NCBI GenBank assembly: GCA_022823365.1
Contig: JAJDXG010000052.1
Span: 1 to 49,950, forward strand
Reading direction: 5' to 3'
Origin: Gemmatimonadota bacterium
GTDB lineage: Bacteria > Gemmatimonadota > Gemmatimonadetes > Longimicrobiales > Gaopeijiaceae
Length of the DNA stretch: 49,950 bases
In this document: one piece after another, positions 1 to 8,216 of the stretch
How the letters are laid out: every line of letters begins with the position of its first letter
Position numbering within the stretch: the first letter of the stretch is position 1
Made by a program: the position numbers and the translations under genes
The notes under the pieces: generated by a model
What the model saw: the letters and a program-made list of their open reading frames with translations, nothing else
Told to the model about the DNA's origin: nothing
The model's database searches: none

Positions 1-307
1 GGGCGGCGGCGCGGGCGGTGGCCGGACCCACCACGGCGACCCGGGGGGTGGGGGGTGGGCACGTCCCCAGGGCCGCCACCGCGCGCGCGCTCGTGAATAC
101 CACCCAGTCGAATCGGTCGAGGCGCGCGCGCGCCGCCTCCAGCGGCCGGGGGTCGTGCGGCGCGGGGTACTCGGAGGTTGGCCACGCCAGCACTTTCGCC
201 CCCGCCGCCTCCAGCAATGCGTGCAGCCGGTCGCTCCCGGACGCGCCACGCGTCGTCACCACCCGCACACCCGCGAGCGGCGCCGCGGCGGAAACCGGAT
301 CCCCCAT
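1..307 (-). CDS. hemD: Uroporphyrinogen-III synthase, partial (C-terminus beyond window)
   Basis: This frame opens with ATG at 307 and runs off the left edge without a stop, giving about 102 residues. The translation has the N-terminal pattern of uroporphyrinogen-III synthase, which cyclises hydroxymethylbilane in tetrapyrrole synthesis. A strand-helix start (AGVRVVTTRGASGSDRL) is followed by LLEAAGAKVLAWPTSEY, then the family hallmark FDWVVFTSARAVAAL near residues 66-80, where FDWVVFTSxNAV is typical. It lies 36 bp downstream of hemQ on the same strand, which fits a haem-synthesis unit. The C-terminal half is outside the window. The family is sequence-divergent, but motif and neighbour agree. 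Confidence 0.82.
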   Translation of the reverse strand, partial: MGDPVSAAAPLAGVRVVTTRGASGSDRLHALLEAAGAKVLAWPTSEYPAPHDPRPLEAARARLDRFDWVVFTSARAVAALGTCPPPTPRVAVVGPATARAAA

Positions 308-343
308 GCGCCCTATCGCCCCGTCCCCCTGCGTCGAGTCACG

Positions 344-1051
344 CTAACCCAGCGTATCCAGCCACTCTTCGAGGCTCGCGAAGACCCCGGTGTGCAGCGG
401 CGCGTCGCTCGCCGTGTAGCGCCTGCCCTCGGTGCTCCGCAGTTCATGCACGAGCCGGGAAAACAGCCGCAGATCGTCCATCTCGTAAACGACGACGAAT
501 TCCTGATCCTGGAGCCCGAACGAATACAGCAGCAACTGCTTTATGCGCCGGAACTGCTTCCCGATGCGGATGTGCTCGTTCATCATCCCCTGGCGCGTCT
601 CACGCCCGAAGAGATACCAGTCCGCCGTCTTGGTGAACGGGTAGACCACCAGGTATCGCCTGCGCTGCTGGGCGAAGGGATCGACCTCCTGGGCCGAGCG
701 CGCCTTGCTGTATTCGGAGGGGCGCGTGTAGCCCCAGAGCGTGTTGACCGGCTCGACGATGTCCCGGTTCTCGCCCTCTGCCATCGCCCGGCGCATGAAA
801 TAGCGCGCGGCCGCATCATCTTCCTCCGCGCGCACCGAACTCCACACCAGCACGTCGGCTCCGGTTTCGAGGCCCTGCAGCAGATAGGGATGGGCGAGGT
901 CCGCGGTGCCCCGCACATCCTCGAACCAGGCGCGCGCCCGCGCGCGCCTGACCGCGCCGTCCATCGCCCAGAAGCGCGCCGTGAAACGATAGTTGGCGAA
1001 GTGCCCGAGCACCGTCGGGCGCCTCGCCGCGGTCCCCTCGCTGTCGCTCAC
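344..1051 (-). CDS. hemQ: Coproheme decarboxylase / chlorite dismutase family protein
   Basis: A 235-residue protein of the chlorite-dismutase-like haem family. It carries the HemQ signature VYPFTKTADWYLFGRE: the Tyr of the YP-x-x-K motif is the catalytic tyrosine of coproheme decarboxylases. GMMNEHIRIGKQF follows, whose His is the expected proximal haem ligand. The C-terminal block QLLLYSFGLQDQEFVVVYE is also family-typical. HemQ converts coproheme III to haem b, the last step of the coproporphyrin-dependent pathway. The start is GTG at 1051. A purine-rich GAGGAAGAGGA lies directly in front of it, closer than usual, so the true start could differ by a few codons. The neighbouring hemD supports a role in haem synthesis over chlorite detoxification. 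Confidence 0.87.
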   Translation of the reverse strand: MSDSEGTAARRPTVLGHFANYRFTARFWAMDGAVRRARARAWFEDVRGTADLAHPYLLQGLETGADVLVWSSVRAEEDDAAARYFMRRAMAEGENRDIVEPVNTLWGYTRPSEYSKARSAQEVDPFAQQRRRYLVVYPFTKTADWYLFGRETRQGMMNEHIRIGKQFRRIKQLLLYSFGLQDQEFVVVYEMDDLRLFSRLVHELRSTEGRRYTASDAPLHTGVFASLEEWLDTLG

Positions 1052-1105
1052 TCCTCTTCCTCGCTGATGATGATGTCGGATCCCATGCTGACGGACTGAT
1101 ATCTC

Positions 1106-1124
1106 ATGACAATTATACTGTCAT
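1106..1124 (-). promoter_or_regulatory. Inverted-repeat operator overlapping a TATAAT -10 box upstream of hemQ
   Basis: The AT-rich gap between the DmdA-like gene and hemQ holds the inverted repeat ATGACA-N7-TGTCAT. On the minus strand its spacer contains a perfect TATAAT at 1117-1112, placed to start transcription about 55 nt before hemQ. No good -35 lies 16-18 bp upstream. This combination suggests a regulated promoter whose -10 is covered or rescued by a dimeric regulator. The regulator is unknown. Confidence 0.5.
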
Positions 1125-1151
1125 CTACTGTTTACTCTATTGACCCCCGCC

Positions 1152-2300
1152 TTACGACTTGGGAATCTGCTTGCCGGGATCCACGAAGGGCCTCTGCACG
1201 ACCGTGGCGTCCCGCTCACCGTCCGGGGTGGAAACGCGGAGGTGCGTACCCGGGGTTCCGAATGCCGCGGGCACCATGGCGTAGCCGATGTTGCGGTCGA
1301 GCCGCGGCGAATACACCGCCGACGTCACGAAGCCGATCTCCCGTCCGTCACGATGCACCGGCCAGCGGGTCATGTTCAGGTCGAGGGGAGCGCCCGCGAT
1401 CTCGACTCCGGCCAGCAGGCGCGCGGGGCCCTCCGCCGCGATGCGGGCGAGCGCCTCGCGGCCGATGAAGTCGCCCTCCTGGTTGTGGTCCACCTGCCAA
1501 CCGAGCCCGACCTCGTAGGGATTGTTGTCCAGCGTCATGTCTATGCCGTAATTGAGGATGCCGGCCTCGATGCGGCGGATGTCCGACGGTCCCGTGGGAC
1601 AAATCCCGAGATCGCGTCCTGCTTCCATCACGCGGTCCCAGAGTTCCATCCCCAGGCTGCCGTCCCGCAGGTAGATTTCGTAGCCGACCTCGCCGCTCCA
1701 GCCGGTGCGCGTCACCACCACCGGAATGCCGTCCAGGTCGGTGTCGGCGAACCAATAGTAACGCAACCCGCTCACTTCGTCGCCGAAGAGCCTGCTGATG
1801 ACTTCCTTCGATTTCGGACCCTGCACCTGCATGGGCGACACATCCGGTTCGCACAGCTCGACGTCGAGCCCGGAGTTGAGGGCCACCCCCTTCGCCCAGA
1901 GCAGCACGTCGCTGTCGGCCAGCGCCAGCCAGAAGTGGTTCTCGCCCAGCCGCAGGAGCACCGGGTCGTTCACGATGCCGCCGTCCTCGGCGGTGATGAG
2001 CACGTACTTGCCCTGCCCGACGGCGCACCTGGAGAGGTCGCGCGGCGTGAGCAGGTTGGTGAACTCGAAGGCGTCCGGGCCGGTGATCTCCACCTGCCGC
2101 TCCACGCTCACGTCCCACACCGTCACCCCGGTCAGCAGCTTCTCGTACTCGGCCTGCAGGTCGTCGTACCGGGTCGGGAGGAACATGTGGTTGTAAACCG
2201 TATAGCTCCGGCAGCCCGCGCTCAGGGTGGCCTCGAAGTAGGGCGATCTGCGCAGCCGGGCGCCGCGCTGGATCAGGGCCATGTCGAAGGTCGGGGACAT
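1152..2300 (-). CDS. DmdA-like GcvT-family protein (aminomethyltransferase / DMSP-demethylase-like)
   Basis: A 382-residue GcvT-fold protein. Residues 33-41 (YTVYNHMFL), 62-72 (WDVSVERQVEI), 84-90 (LTPRDLS region), 122-140 (FWLALADSDVLLWAKG) and 153-165 (VSPMQVQGPKS) closely follow dimethylsulfoniopropionate demethylase DmdA and its relatives more than glycine-cleavage T protein. TRTGWSGEVGYEIYLR (198-212) and RRIEAGILNYGID (242-254) belong to the folate-binding core. The family transfers a methyl or methylene group from S- or N-methylated compounds to tetrahydrofolate. ATG at 2300 is preceded by GAGGAG. It lies 61 bp downstream of two FAD oxidoreductase genes on the same strand. Whether the substrate is DMSP or a methylated amine cannot be told from sequence. 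A longer in-frame opening upstream is non-coding. Confidence 0.8.
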   Translation of the reverse strand: MSPTFDMALIQRGARLRRSPYFEATLSAGCRSYTVYNHMFLPTRYDDLQAEYEKLLTGVTVWDVSVERQVEITGPDAFEFTNLLTPRDLSRCAVGQGKYVLITAEDGGIVNDPVLLRLGENHFWLALADSDVLLWAKGVALNSGLDVELCEPDVSPMQVQGPKSKEVISRLFGDEVSGLRYYWFADTDLDGIPVVVTRTGWSGEVGYEIYLRDGSLGMELWDRVMEAGRDLGICPTGPSDIRRIEAGILNYGIDMTLDNNPYEVGLGWQVDHNQEGDFIGREALARIAAEGPARLLAGVEIAGAPLDLNMTRWPVHRDGREIGFVTSAVYSPRLDRNIGYAMVPAAFGTPGTHLRVSTPDGERDATVVQRPFVDPGKQIPKS

Positions 2301-2361
2301 GAAGTTCGCTCCTCGGGTGGATTTCAGGTCAGGTGCGGGGGACTCGGGCCGGCTGCCCGGT

Positions 2362-3972
2362 TCACGGTTGATCCCGCCCGCCCAAAGGCGCGCCCCGCTT
2401 CCCGTCGCGCAAGATCTCGCGCGCGGCAAGCCGGCCCGGACCGCCCGTGACGCCGCCTCCCGGATGGGTGCCCGAGCCGCACAGGAACAGGCGCTCCACC
2501 GGCGTCCGGTACCGGCCCCATCCGGGGACCGGCCGCATGAAGAGGAGTTGGTCGAGGCCCATCTGTCCGTGGTATTCGTCACCGCCCGTAAGGCCGAGTT
2601 CGGTCTCGAGGTCGAGCGGGGTAAGCAGGCGGTGGTCGACGATGCGCTCGCGCAGGCCGGGGAGGAACTCGTCGAGCACTTCGAGCGCGCCGGCGAGCAG
2701 GTCATCGTGGGTTGCGCCGTCCGCCCAGCTGCCCGAGCGCAGCCGGTACGGAGCGTAGCGGATCTGTATGGAGGCCAGGTGGCGGCCCGCGGGCGCGAGG
2801 GCGGGGTTGTGGAGTGTCGGAACCACCATGTCCAGGTGCGGGCGCGCCGAGCAGCGCCCGTACTTGGCGTCATCGCCGGCCCGCTCCAGGTAGTCCAGGT
2901 CCGGGGCCACCAGGGTGCGACCGGACAGGCGGTCCACGGCGTCCGGCAGCGGCGGAAGCCCGTCGAGCAGCAGGTGCAGGGCCGCGGTGGTCCCGTGGAG
3001 CTGGATGTTGGCCACCTTGCGGTTGAACTCGGGACCCAGCCGTGGCGCTCCCACCAGTCCGAAGAAGGTGCGGCGCGGGTCGACGCCCGAGACTACGCAG
3101 CCGGCGAAGACCTCTTCCCCGCCAGCCAGCAGCACCCCGGTGGCCACCCCGTCCTCGACCAGAATGCTCTCCACATCGGCCCGGGTGCGGACCTCCGCTC
3201 CGTGCATGCGCGCCGCATCCGCCAGGGCCTCCGAGAGCACGCCCATGCCGCCCCTGACGAAGACGGTCGAGCGAAAACCACAGGCTTCGCTACCGGCGGC
3301 ATGGTAGAACATGCGGAAGGCGCCGCCCATGGCGCTCGGCCCCTGGCGGGCTCCCGCAAGGGCGGTGGTGGCGAGCATCCCCTTGAGAGCATCGTTCACG
3401 AACCAGTCGTCGAGCAGATCGCGCGCCGGCATCGGGAGCGCCCGCAGCAACTCCACGACGGTGCGTTTCCCGAACCGGCCCGCCCGCAGCAGCAGACGCA
3501 GCATGCGCAGCCGTTCCCTGGCGGAAGCGCCGTGAAGGATCGGGGGAGGGTGTTCCAGACCGATCCGCAGCACGCGCGCCATCGAGCGCAGGTAGTCGGC
3601 CCACTCCGGAAAGCGCTGCGCGTCCGCCGGGCTGTAGCGTGCGATCTCGTCGCGGGTTCGTCCGGGATCGCGCCAGAGCGTCAGGGCTTCCCCGCCGCCG
3701 GTGAGCGAGGTGGCCACCGCGGCCGGATGCACCCACTCGAGCTCGCGGGCGTCGAGACCGAGTTCGGAGAGGATCTCTCGCTGGAAGAGACCGGCGTCCT
3801 GGGCAGCCACATTGACCCGGCAGTCGGGAAAGAGCTCATCGCTCGCGGCGGCGCCGCCGACGACCCCCCGGCGTTCGAGCACCAGCACCTTCCATCCCTC
3901 GCGCGCGAGCATGACCGCAGTGACCAGGGCGTTGTGCCCCGCCCCCACCACGACCGCGTCGTAGCCGCTCAC
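2362..3972 (-). CDS. NAD(P)/FAD-dependent oxidoreductase, PYROXD2 / phytoene-desaturase-like (second copy)
   Basis: A 536-residue flavoprotein. The N-terminal Rossmann motif VVVGAGHNALVTAVMLAREG (residues 7-26) reads GxGxxA in place of the usual GxGxxG and is followed by an acidic end (LVLERR) for FAD ribose binding. The C-terminus has LFLCGSGTHPGGGVTGGPG, the FAD-closing motif of the PYROXD2 and phytoene-dehydrogenase-like group. The start is GTG at 3972, overlapping the stop of the upstream paralogue by 4 nt (GTGA), so the two are probably translationally coupled. It is related to the protein at 3969-5573 but clearly diverged. The association with two GcvT-like proteins suggests oxidation of a methylated or carbon-nitrogen-containing substrate. 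The exact reaction is unknown. Confidence 0.82.
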   Translation of the reverse strand: MSGYDAVVVGAGHNALVTAVMLAREGWKVLVLERRGVVGGAAASDELFPDCRVNVAAQDAGLFQREILSELGLDARELEWVHPAAVATSLTGGGEALTLWRDPGRTRDEIARYSPADAQRFPEWADYLRSMARVLRIGLEHPPPILHGASARERLRMLRLLLRAGRFGKRTVVELLRALPMPARDLLDDWFVNDALKGMLATTALAGARQGPSAMGGAFRMFYHAAGSEACGFRSTVFVRGGMGVLSEALADAARMHGAEVRTRADVESILVEDGVATGVLLAGGEEVFAGCVVSGVDPRRTFFGLVGAPRLGPEFNRKVANIQLHGTTAALHLLLDGLPPLPDAVDRLSGRTLVAPDLDYLERAGDDAKYGRCSARPHLDMVVPTLHNPALAPAGRHLASIQIRYAPYRLRSGSWADGATHDDLLAGALEVLDEFLPGLRERIVDHRLLTPLDLETELGLTGGDEYHGQMGLDQLLFMRPVPGWGRYRTPVERLFLCGSGTHPGGGVTGGPGRLAAREILRDGKRGAPLGGRDQP

Positions 3973-5573
3973 CGTCCCCTCCCCCGCCGCCCTCGCCCGA
4001 GATCGGCGAGCACGGTGCCGGCGGCGAGCTTCCCCGGCGCGCCCATGATGCCGCCTCCGGGGTGCGTCCCCGAGCCGCACTGGTAGTAGCCCCGCACCGG
4101 CGTGCGGTATTTCGCGTACCCGGCGGCCGGACGGAGGAAGAAGAGCTGCGACGGGCTCAGCTCGCCCTGGAAGATGTTGCCCTGCGAGAGCCCCGTGGTG
4201 CGCTCGATGTCCAGCGGCGTGAGCACCTGGCGGTGCAGGATGATGTCCTTCAGATTCGGGACGAAGCGCGCAAGCGTGTCGACCACGGCATCGCCGAAGG
4301 CCTCGCGCCTGCCGTCCCAGTCCCCCTCGCGCAGCTCGTAGGGTGCGTACTGGACGAAGCACGACATGACGTGCTTGCCGGGCGGCGCCATCCCGGGATC
4401 GATCGCCGAGGGGATGACGATGTCGATGTAGGGTTCCTTCGAGTAATCCCCGTACTTCGCGTCGTCGTAGGCGCGCTCCAGGTAGTCGAGCGAGGGGCTG
4501 ATGGAGACGGCGCCCCGCAGATGCGGGCCCCATCCGGGCATGCAGGTGAAGTCGGGGGCGGCGTCGAGCGCCAGGTTGACCTTGCCGGAGGAGCCGCGAA
4601 AGCGGAACGCGCGCACCGCGCGGACCAGCTCGCCCGGGAGCTCATCCTCTTCGAGCAGGTCGAGGAAGGTGCGGCGCGGGTCCAGGCTGGACGCGACCAC
4701 CTTGCCGTGCACCTCGTCCCCGTTGGCCAGAGCCACCCCGGTCACGCGGCCGTTCCGGACCAGCACCCGGGCGACCGGCGCATCGGTGCGGATCTCGGCG
4801 CCCGCCTCGCGCGCGGCCGACGCAATCGCCTCCGCGACCGCCCCGGTGCCGCCCTTGGCGAAGCCCCACGCCCGGAAGTGGCCGTCGATCTCCCCCATGT
4901 AGTGGTGGAGCAGGACGTAGGCGGTACCCGGCGAGCGCGGCCCCAGGAAGGTCCCGATGATCCCGCTCGCGGACAGCGTGGCCTTGAGCACGTCGGTCTC
5001 GAACCACTCGTCCAGGAAGTCCGCCGCGCTCATCGTCATCAGCTTCACGAGCAGGTGAAGCTGTTCGGGCTCGAGCCCCAGGAAGTGCCGGGCAAGGCGG
5101 ATCAGGCCCGAGATGTCGCTAGGCCCCAGGCGGGCGGGGTCGGGCGGGACGATGTCGAGCAGGTACTTCACCGCGCGCGCCATGAAGAAGAGCGACCGGC
5201 CGTAGTCGTCGTACGCCTCGGCATCGCGCACCGAGAAGCGGGCGATCTCGCGCCAGGTGCGGTAGTGGTCGCCGTCGCGGTAGAGCCGGTCGCCGTCCGG
5301 GAGCGGCGTGAGCGTGCTCTCGAGCGGCAGGATGGTGAGCCCGTGCCGGGGCAGGTCCAGCTCGCGGATGATCTCCGGGCGCATCAGGCTCACCACATAG
5401 GAGAACACGCTGTAGCGGAACCCCGGGAAGATCTCTTCGGTGACCGTGGCGCCCCCCACCAGCGGACGCGCTTCGAGCACGCACACGTCCAGCCCCGCGC
5501 GCGCCAGATAGGCCGCGTGCACCAGGCCGTTGTGCCCGCCGCCGATCACGATCGCGTCGTAGCTGCGCGCCAT
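3969..5573 (-). CDS. NAD(P)/FAD-dependent oxidoreductase, PYROXD2 / phytoene-desaturase-like (first copy)
   Basis: A 534-residue flavoprotein with the dinucleotide motif GGGHNG at residues 11-16 followed by VCVLEAR. The C-terminal motif YYQCGSGTHPGGGIMGAPG is characteristic of PYROXD2-like FAD oxidoreductases. ATG at 5573 has GGAG nine bases upstream. It lies 67 bp after the GcvT-like gene at 5641-6834 and overlaps the next oxidoreductase by 4 nt. The pair may form a heteromer, as coupled paralogues often do; this is inference. No transmembrane or signal segment is visible, so a cytoplasmic location is expected. Carotenoid desaturation is an alternative, but no crtB-like or other carotenoid gene is nearby. 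Confidence 0.85.
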   Translation of the reverse strand: MARSYDAIVIGGGHNGLVHAAYLARAGLDVCVLEARPLVGGATVTEEIFPGFRYSVFSYVVSLMRPEIIRELDLPRHGLTILPLESTLTPLPDGDRLYRDGDHYRTWREIARFSVRDAEAYDDYGRSLFFMARAVKYLLDIVPPDPARLGPSDISGLIRLARHFLGLEPEQLHLLVKLMTMSAADFLDEWFETDVLKATLSASGIIGTFLGPRSPGTAYVLLHHYMGEIDGHFRAWGFAKGGTGAVAEAIASAAREAGAEIRTDAPVARVLVRNGRVTGVALANGDEVHGKVVASSLDPRRTFLDLLEEDELPGELVRAVRAFRFRGSSGKVNLALDAAPDFTCMPGWGPHLRGAVSISPSLDYLERAYDDAKYGDYSKEPYIDIVIPSAIDPGMAPPGKHVMSCFVQYAPYELREGDWDGRREAFGDAVVDTLARFVPNLKDIILHRQVLTPLDIERTTGLSQGNIFQGELSPSQLFFLRPAAGYAKYRTPVRGYYQCGSGTHPGGGIMGAPGKLAAGTVLADLGRGRRGRGR

Positions 5574-5640
5574 CGAGTTCAGCTCCGGGCCGGGGAGCGT
5601 GCGAAGGCAGGAGTTGCGACGGGGGCGATGCTCACTGTCT

Positions 5641-6834
5641 TCATGCGCGCTTGCGCGCGGGATCGAAGAAGGGGGTCTCCACGACCGTGGCCGGCACCTC
5701 GTGGCGCACGAACTCGACGGTGAGCTCGAAGTCCACCCGTCCGCCGGGACGGGCGAAATCGCGCTGCAGCGTCGCGAGGGCGATGTACTTCTTGAGGATG
5801 GGCGAGAAGGTGGAGCTGGTCACGAACCCGACCTGGGCGCCGGCGGCGAAGATGGGCACCGGCTCGCGCGATGCCTTGCCAGCCACCAGCGGAGGCAGTC
5901 CCACCGAGGCGAAGCGCCGCTCGATGCGCGGCCAGTCGACCTCGAGGCCCGCGAAGGCCCACTTGGAGGGTCGGGCCGCTTCCCGTTCGAGCGCCCTTCT
6001 GCCCACGAAGTCGCGTCCGGGCCGGGGCTGCACCGCCCATCCCAGACCGGCCTCGTAGGGAGACGACTTGCGCGACTCGATGAGCGCAGTCCAAGCCGAC
6101 ACGTAGTCAACTTCCTTGAGCAGGAGCCCGGCCTCGATGCGGGTCACGTCGAGGGCGTCGAGGCCGGCCGGCGCAATGCCGTACCCCCGGCCCGTCTCCA
6201 TGAGCGCGTCCCAGAACTCGAGCGCATGGTCGGGGCGCACCCAGAGCTCGTATCCCAGATCACCCGTGTAGCCGGTCCGCGTGATCGTGACCGGGATCGA
6301 TCCCACGGCGCCCTTCGCAAGTCCGAAGTACGGGAGCGACGCAATGTCCGCACCGGTCACCAGCCGGGTCAGGATGTCGCGCGAGGTGGGCCCCTGCATG
6401 GCGAGTGCGGCCAGCTCGAGCGAGATGTCGCGCACGCCGGCGTCCATCCCGAGCCCGCAATCCTGAAACCAGCGCAGGCACGGATCCGCGGCCGTGACGC
6501 GGAAGCGGTCCACTTCCAGGCGCTGCACGGTGCCGTCGTCGATCAGTTTGCCCGCTTCGTCGCACCACGGGCTGTAGAGAACGCGCCCCTCCTGGCAATC
6601 GGCCACGTTGCGCGTGACGATGCGGTCCACCAGTGCGGCCGCGTCCGGCCCGGTGATCTCGTACTTGCGCAGGGGTGAGATGTCGAAGAGGGCCGCGCCG
6701 CTGCGCACCGCGTAGTACTCGTACTCGTGGCTCGGCTCGTAGCCGAGGGCGATGGCGTACCCGGACCAGTTGCGCCAGCGGCGGTGGTGGCAGAGCGTGG
6801 CGGTGCGCGGGTGGAAGGGTGTTTCGAGGAGCAT
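5641..6834 (-). CDS. GcvT-family aminomethyltransferase-like protein
   Basis: A 397-residue second GcvT-fold protein, only distantly related to the one at 1152-2300. Key blocks are LLETPFHPRTATL at the start, FDISPLRKYEITGPDA (residues 50-65), ALAMQGPTSRDIL near 145, TRTGYTGDLGYELWV near 185, and the folate-binding core VTRIEAGLLL near 225. It should transfer a C1 unit from an N-methyl or aminomethyl compound to tetrahydrofolate. ATG at 6834 starts the conserved LLxTPFHPRT block, which is why this start was chosen, although no strong ribosome-binding site precedes it. It lies 19 bp downstream of the histidine phosphatase gene and 67 bp upstream of the oxidoreductase pair. Confidence 0.82.
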   Translation of the reverse strand: MLLETPFHPRTATLCHHRRWRNWSGYAIALGYEPSHEYEYYAVRSGAALFDISPLRKYEITGPDAAALVDRIVTRNVADCQEGRVLYSPWCDEAGKLIDDGTVQRLEVDRFRVTAADPCLRWFQDCGLGMDAGVRDISLELAALAMQGPTSRDILTRLVTGADIASLPYFGLAKGAVGSIPVTITRTGYTGDLGYELWVRPDHALEFWDALMETGRGYGIAPAGLDALDVTRIEAGLLLKEVDYVSAWTALIESRKSSPYEAGLGWAVQPRPGRDFVGRRALEREAARPSKWAFAGLEVDWPRIERRFASVGLPPLVAGKASREPVPIFAAGAQVGFVTSSTFSPILKKYIALATLQRDFARPGGRVDFELTVEFVRHEVPATVVETPFFDPARKRA

Positions 6835-6853
6835 GCGGCAAGCTGGCTGCGAT

Positions 6854-7408
6854 TCAGAAACGCAGCAAGGTGGTGACCGCGGGTCGCCCCGGCTGGATGA
6901 CAATGATGTAGAGCCGGTCGTACTCCATGTGGTCGATGGGGCCGTGAGGATCGCCCCCGAGCGCCTCCGCGAGGCGCGGCGTGGTGTTGCTGTGGCCCGA
7001 AACCAGATGACGACCGGGGGTCGCTCGAATGGTCTCCGCGAGCTGCTCGAGCTCTCCGGCGCTGTAAAGGGTGAGCTCGACGCCATCGTCCTCGGCGATG
7101 GGACGGGCGGTATCGAGCGTCCGCGTCAGGTTGGTGGAATGGATGTGGGTGAAATCCACGTCCGCCAACAGCGTCCGCAGCCTCTCGACACGCTCTCGCC
7201 CAACGTCGTTCAAGGGCGAGTTCGGGCTGTCATCGAGCCGTTCGGCGTGGCGCACCAGAAAGACGGTCACGGCTTCGTCGGCCGCCGGAGCGGCGACCTG
7301 TGCGTCCAGGCGGATGGGCGCGCCGACCGCAGCCAGGCAGGCCGCGAAGGCAACCAGCGTGCTTGCGTCCGCGCGCCTGCGAAATCGGGGAATTCGCGAT
7401 CGAGTCAT
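6854..7408 (-). CDS. Exported histidine phosphatase family protein
   Basis: A 184-residue protein with a basic N-terminus and a hydrophobic stretch (TLVAFAACLAAVGAP, 17-31) that looks like a signal peptide. It carries the catalytic RHAE motif at 53-56, whose His54 is the expected phospho-acceptor, and the second-histidine block SGHSNT at 137-142. The length and the RHAE...GHSNT pattern fit the SixA / phosphoglycerate-mutase-like branch, which removes phosphate from proteins or small molecules. A periplasmic location is inferred from the leader. It is first in the run leading into the GcvT-like and oxidoreductase genes, with 19 bp to the next gene. A link to their substrate is not evident. Confidence 0.8.
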   Translation of the reverse strand: MTRSRIPRFRRRADASTLVAFAACLAAVGAPIRLDAQVAAPAADEAVTVFLVRHAERLDDSPNSPLNDVGRERVERLRTLLADVDFTHIHSTNLTRTLDTARPIAEDDGVELTLYSAGELEQLAETIRATPGRHLVSGHSNTTPRLAEALGGDPHGPIDHMEYDRLYIIVIQPGRPAVTTLLRF

Positions 7409-7416
7409 GGAACCCG

Positions 7417-7598
7417 CTACTTGAGGGCGACCAGCTGGTCGGGATCCACCCGAACCACGATGTAGGTGATCGCCTCGGTGATCTCGCTGAAGCCGTGCGG
7501 CGAGTTGGTCGGGATGATCACCATGTCCCCCGGCCCGATGTCGCGGCTCTGTCCACCGGCATACCGGCGGCCAGCGCGGCGGCGAGCAGCTTCGACAT
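7417..7598 (-). pseudogene. Cupin-domain protein, decayed (internal deletion and frameshift)
   Basis: ATG at 7598 follows a strong GGAGG and starts a signal-peptide-like run (MSKLLAAALAAGMPV), but that frame stops after about 26 codons. In another frame the sequence GGQSRDIGPGDMVIIPTNSPHGF, ending in ITYIVVRVDPDQ, is the C-terminal half of a secreted cupin protein with its GD...P..PH metal-binding strand pair. The N-terminal beta-strands with the first His pair are missing. The simplest reading is an internal deletion that fused the leader to the C-terminal half out of frame. It lies just after the ICMT gene and 8 bp before the histidine phosphatase gene. Confidence 0.6.
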
Positions 7599-7715
7599 GG
7601 GTGCCTCCGGTCTTCAGTGTGGTCTTGTCCGGGCGGGCCAATACTAGGACATGGCGCGTGGTCCGGTCCACCGGACGCGGGAAGCCGGGTCGAGGAACTC
7701 GCAGGATTGGCCAGG

Positions 7716-8216
7716 CTAGGGCCCGGCGTTCCGCAGGGGTGCCAGGGCGGCGTCCTCGACCCGTATTCGCAGGAGCACGGCGAGTGTGACGAGGAGCCCC
7801 ATGATTGCCGCGATGCGCCATGCCCCGAAGATCATGGGAACCGACACGACCTCGCCCACGACGAGTGCGTAGTTCGGGTGCCGCATGAAGCGGTAGGGCC
7901 CCCGCACCACCAGCGGCGCGCCGGGAACCGTGATGACGCGCACGGTCCAGTACTCGCCCAGGCTCAGCATGACCCAGGCCCGGAATGCCTGCAGCAGCAG
8001 ATAGACCCCGATCCACCACAGGCTCGGGGGTGTGCCGGGGTCGATGAACACGGCCATCGCCACGAACCAGGCAACGTACAGCGCGACGAAGAGCGGAAGA
8101 TGCCAGCGCCCGACCTCTTCGCCACCCCGGGCCAGGAGCCGCGCCGAGTTGCGCCGGGAAAGCGCGATGTAGCCCAGATGCTGAAGGGCCACGATGAGCA
8201 GGATCAGATGGGTCAT
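7716..8216 (-). CDS. ICMT-family integral membrane methyltransferase
   Basis: A 166-residue polytopic membrane protein with about four or five hydrophobic segments. It has the isoprenylcysteine-carboxyl-methyltransferase signature RGPYRFMRHPNY (residues about 108-119), which binds S-adenosylmethionine. Its ATG overlaps the stop of the type III polyketide synthase by 4 nt (ATGA). In Bacillus (BpsB) and Streptomyces (SrsB), ICMT-type proteins coupled to type III polyketide synthases O-methylate alkylpyrones or alkylresorcinols. By analogy this enzyme probably methylates the product of its partner at the membrane. The family assignment is firm; the substrate is inferred from coupling. Confidence 0.85.
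   Translation of the reverse strand: MTHLILLIVALQHLGYIALSRRNSARLLARGGEEVGRWHLPLFVALYVAWFVAMAVFIDPGTPPSLWWIGVYLLLQAFRAWVMLSLGEYWTVRVITVPGAPLVVRGPYRFMRHPNYALVVGEVVSVPMIFGAWRIAAIMGLLVTLAVLLRIRVEDAALAPLRNAGP

Noticed and set aside
1052-1090. 12-codon ORF overlapping the hemQ start
   Set aside because: It has no ribosome-binding site and its acidic tail is a by-product of the purine-rich stretch before hemQ.
4062-5723. Long open frame on the plus strand opposite the FAD oxidoreductase
   Set aside because: It is antisense to a gene with clear family motifs. In GC-rich codon-biased DNA such mirror frames are expected, and its translation shows no domain pattern.
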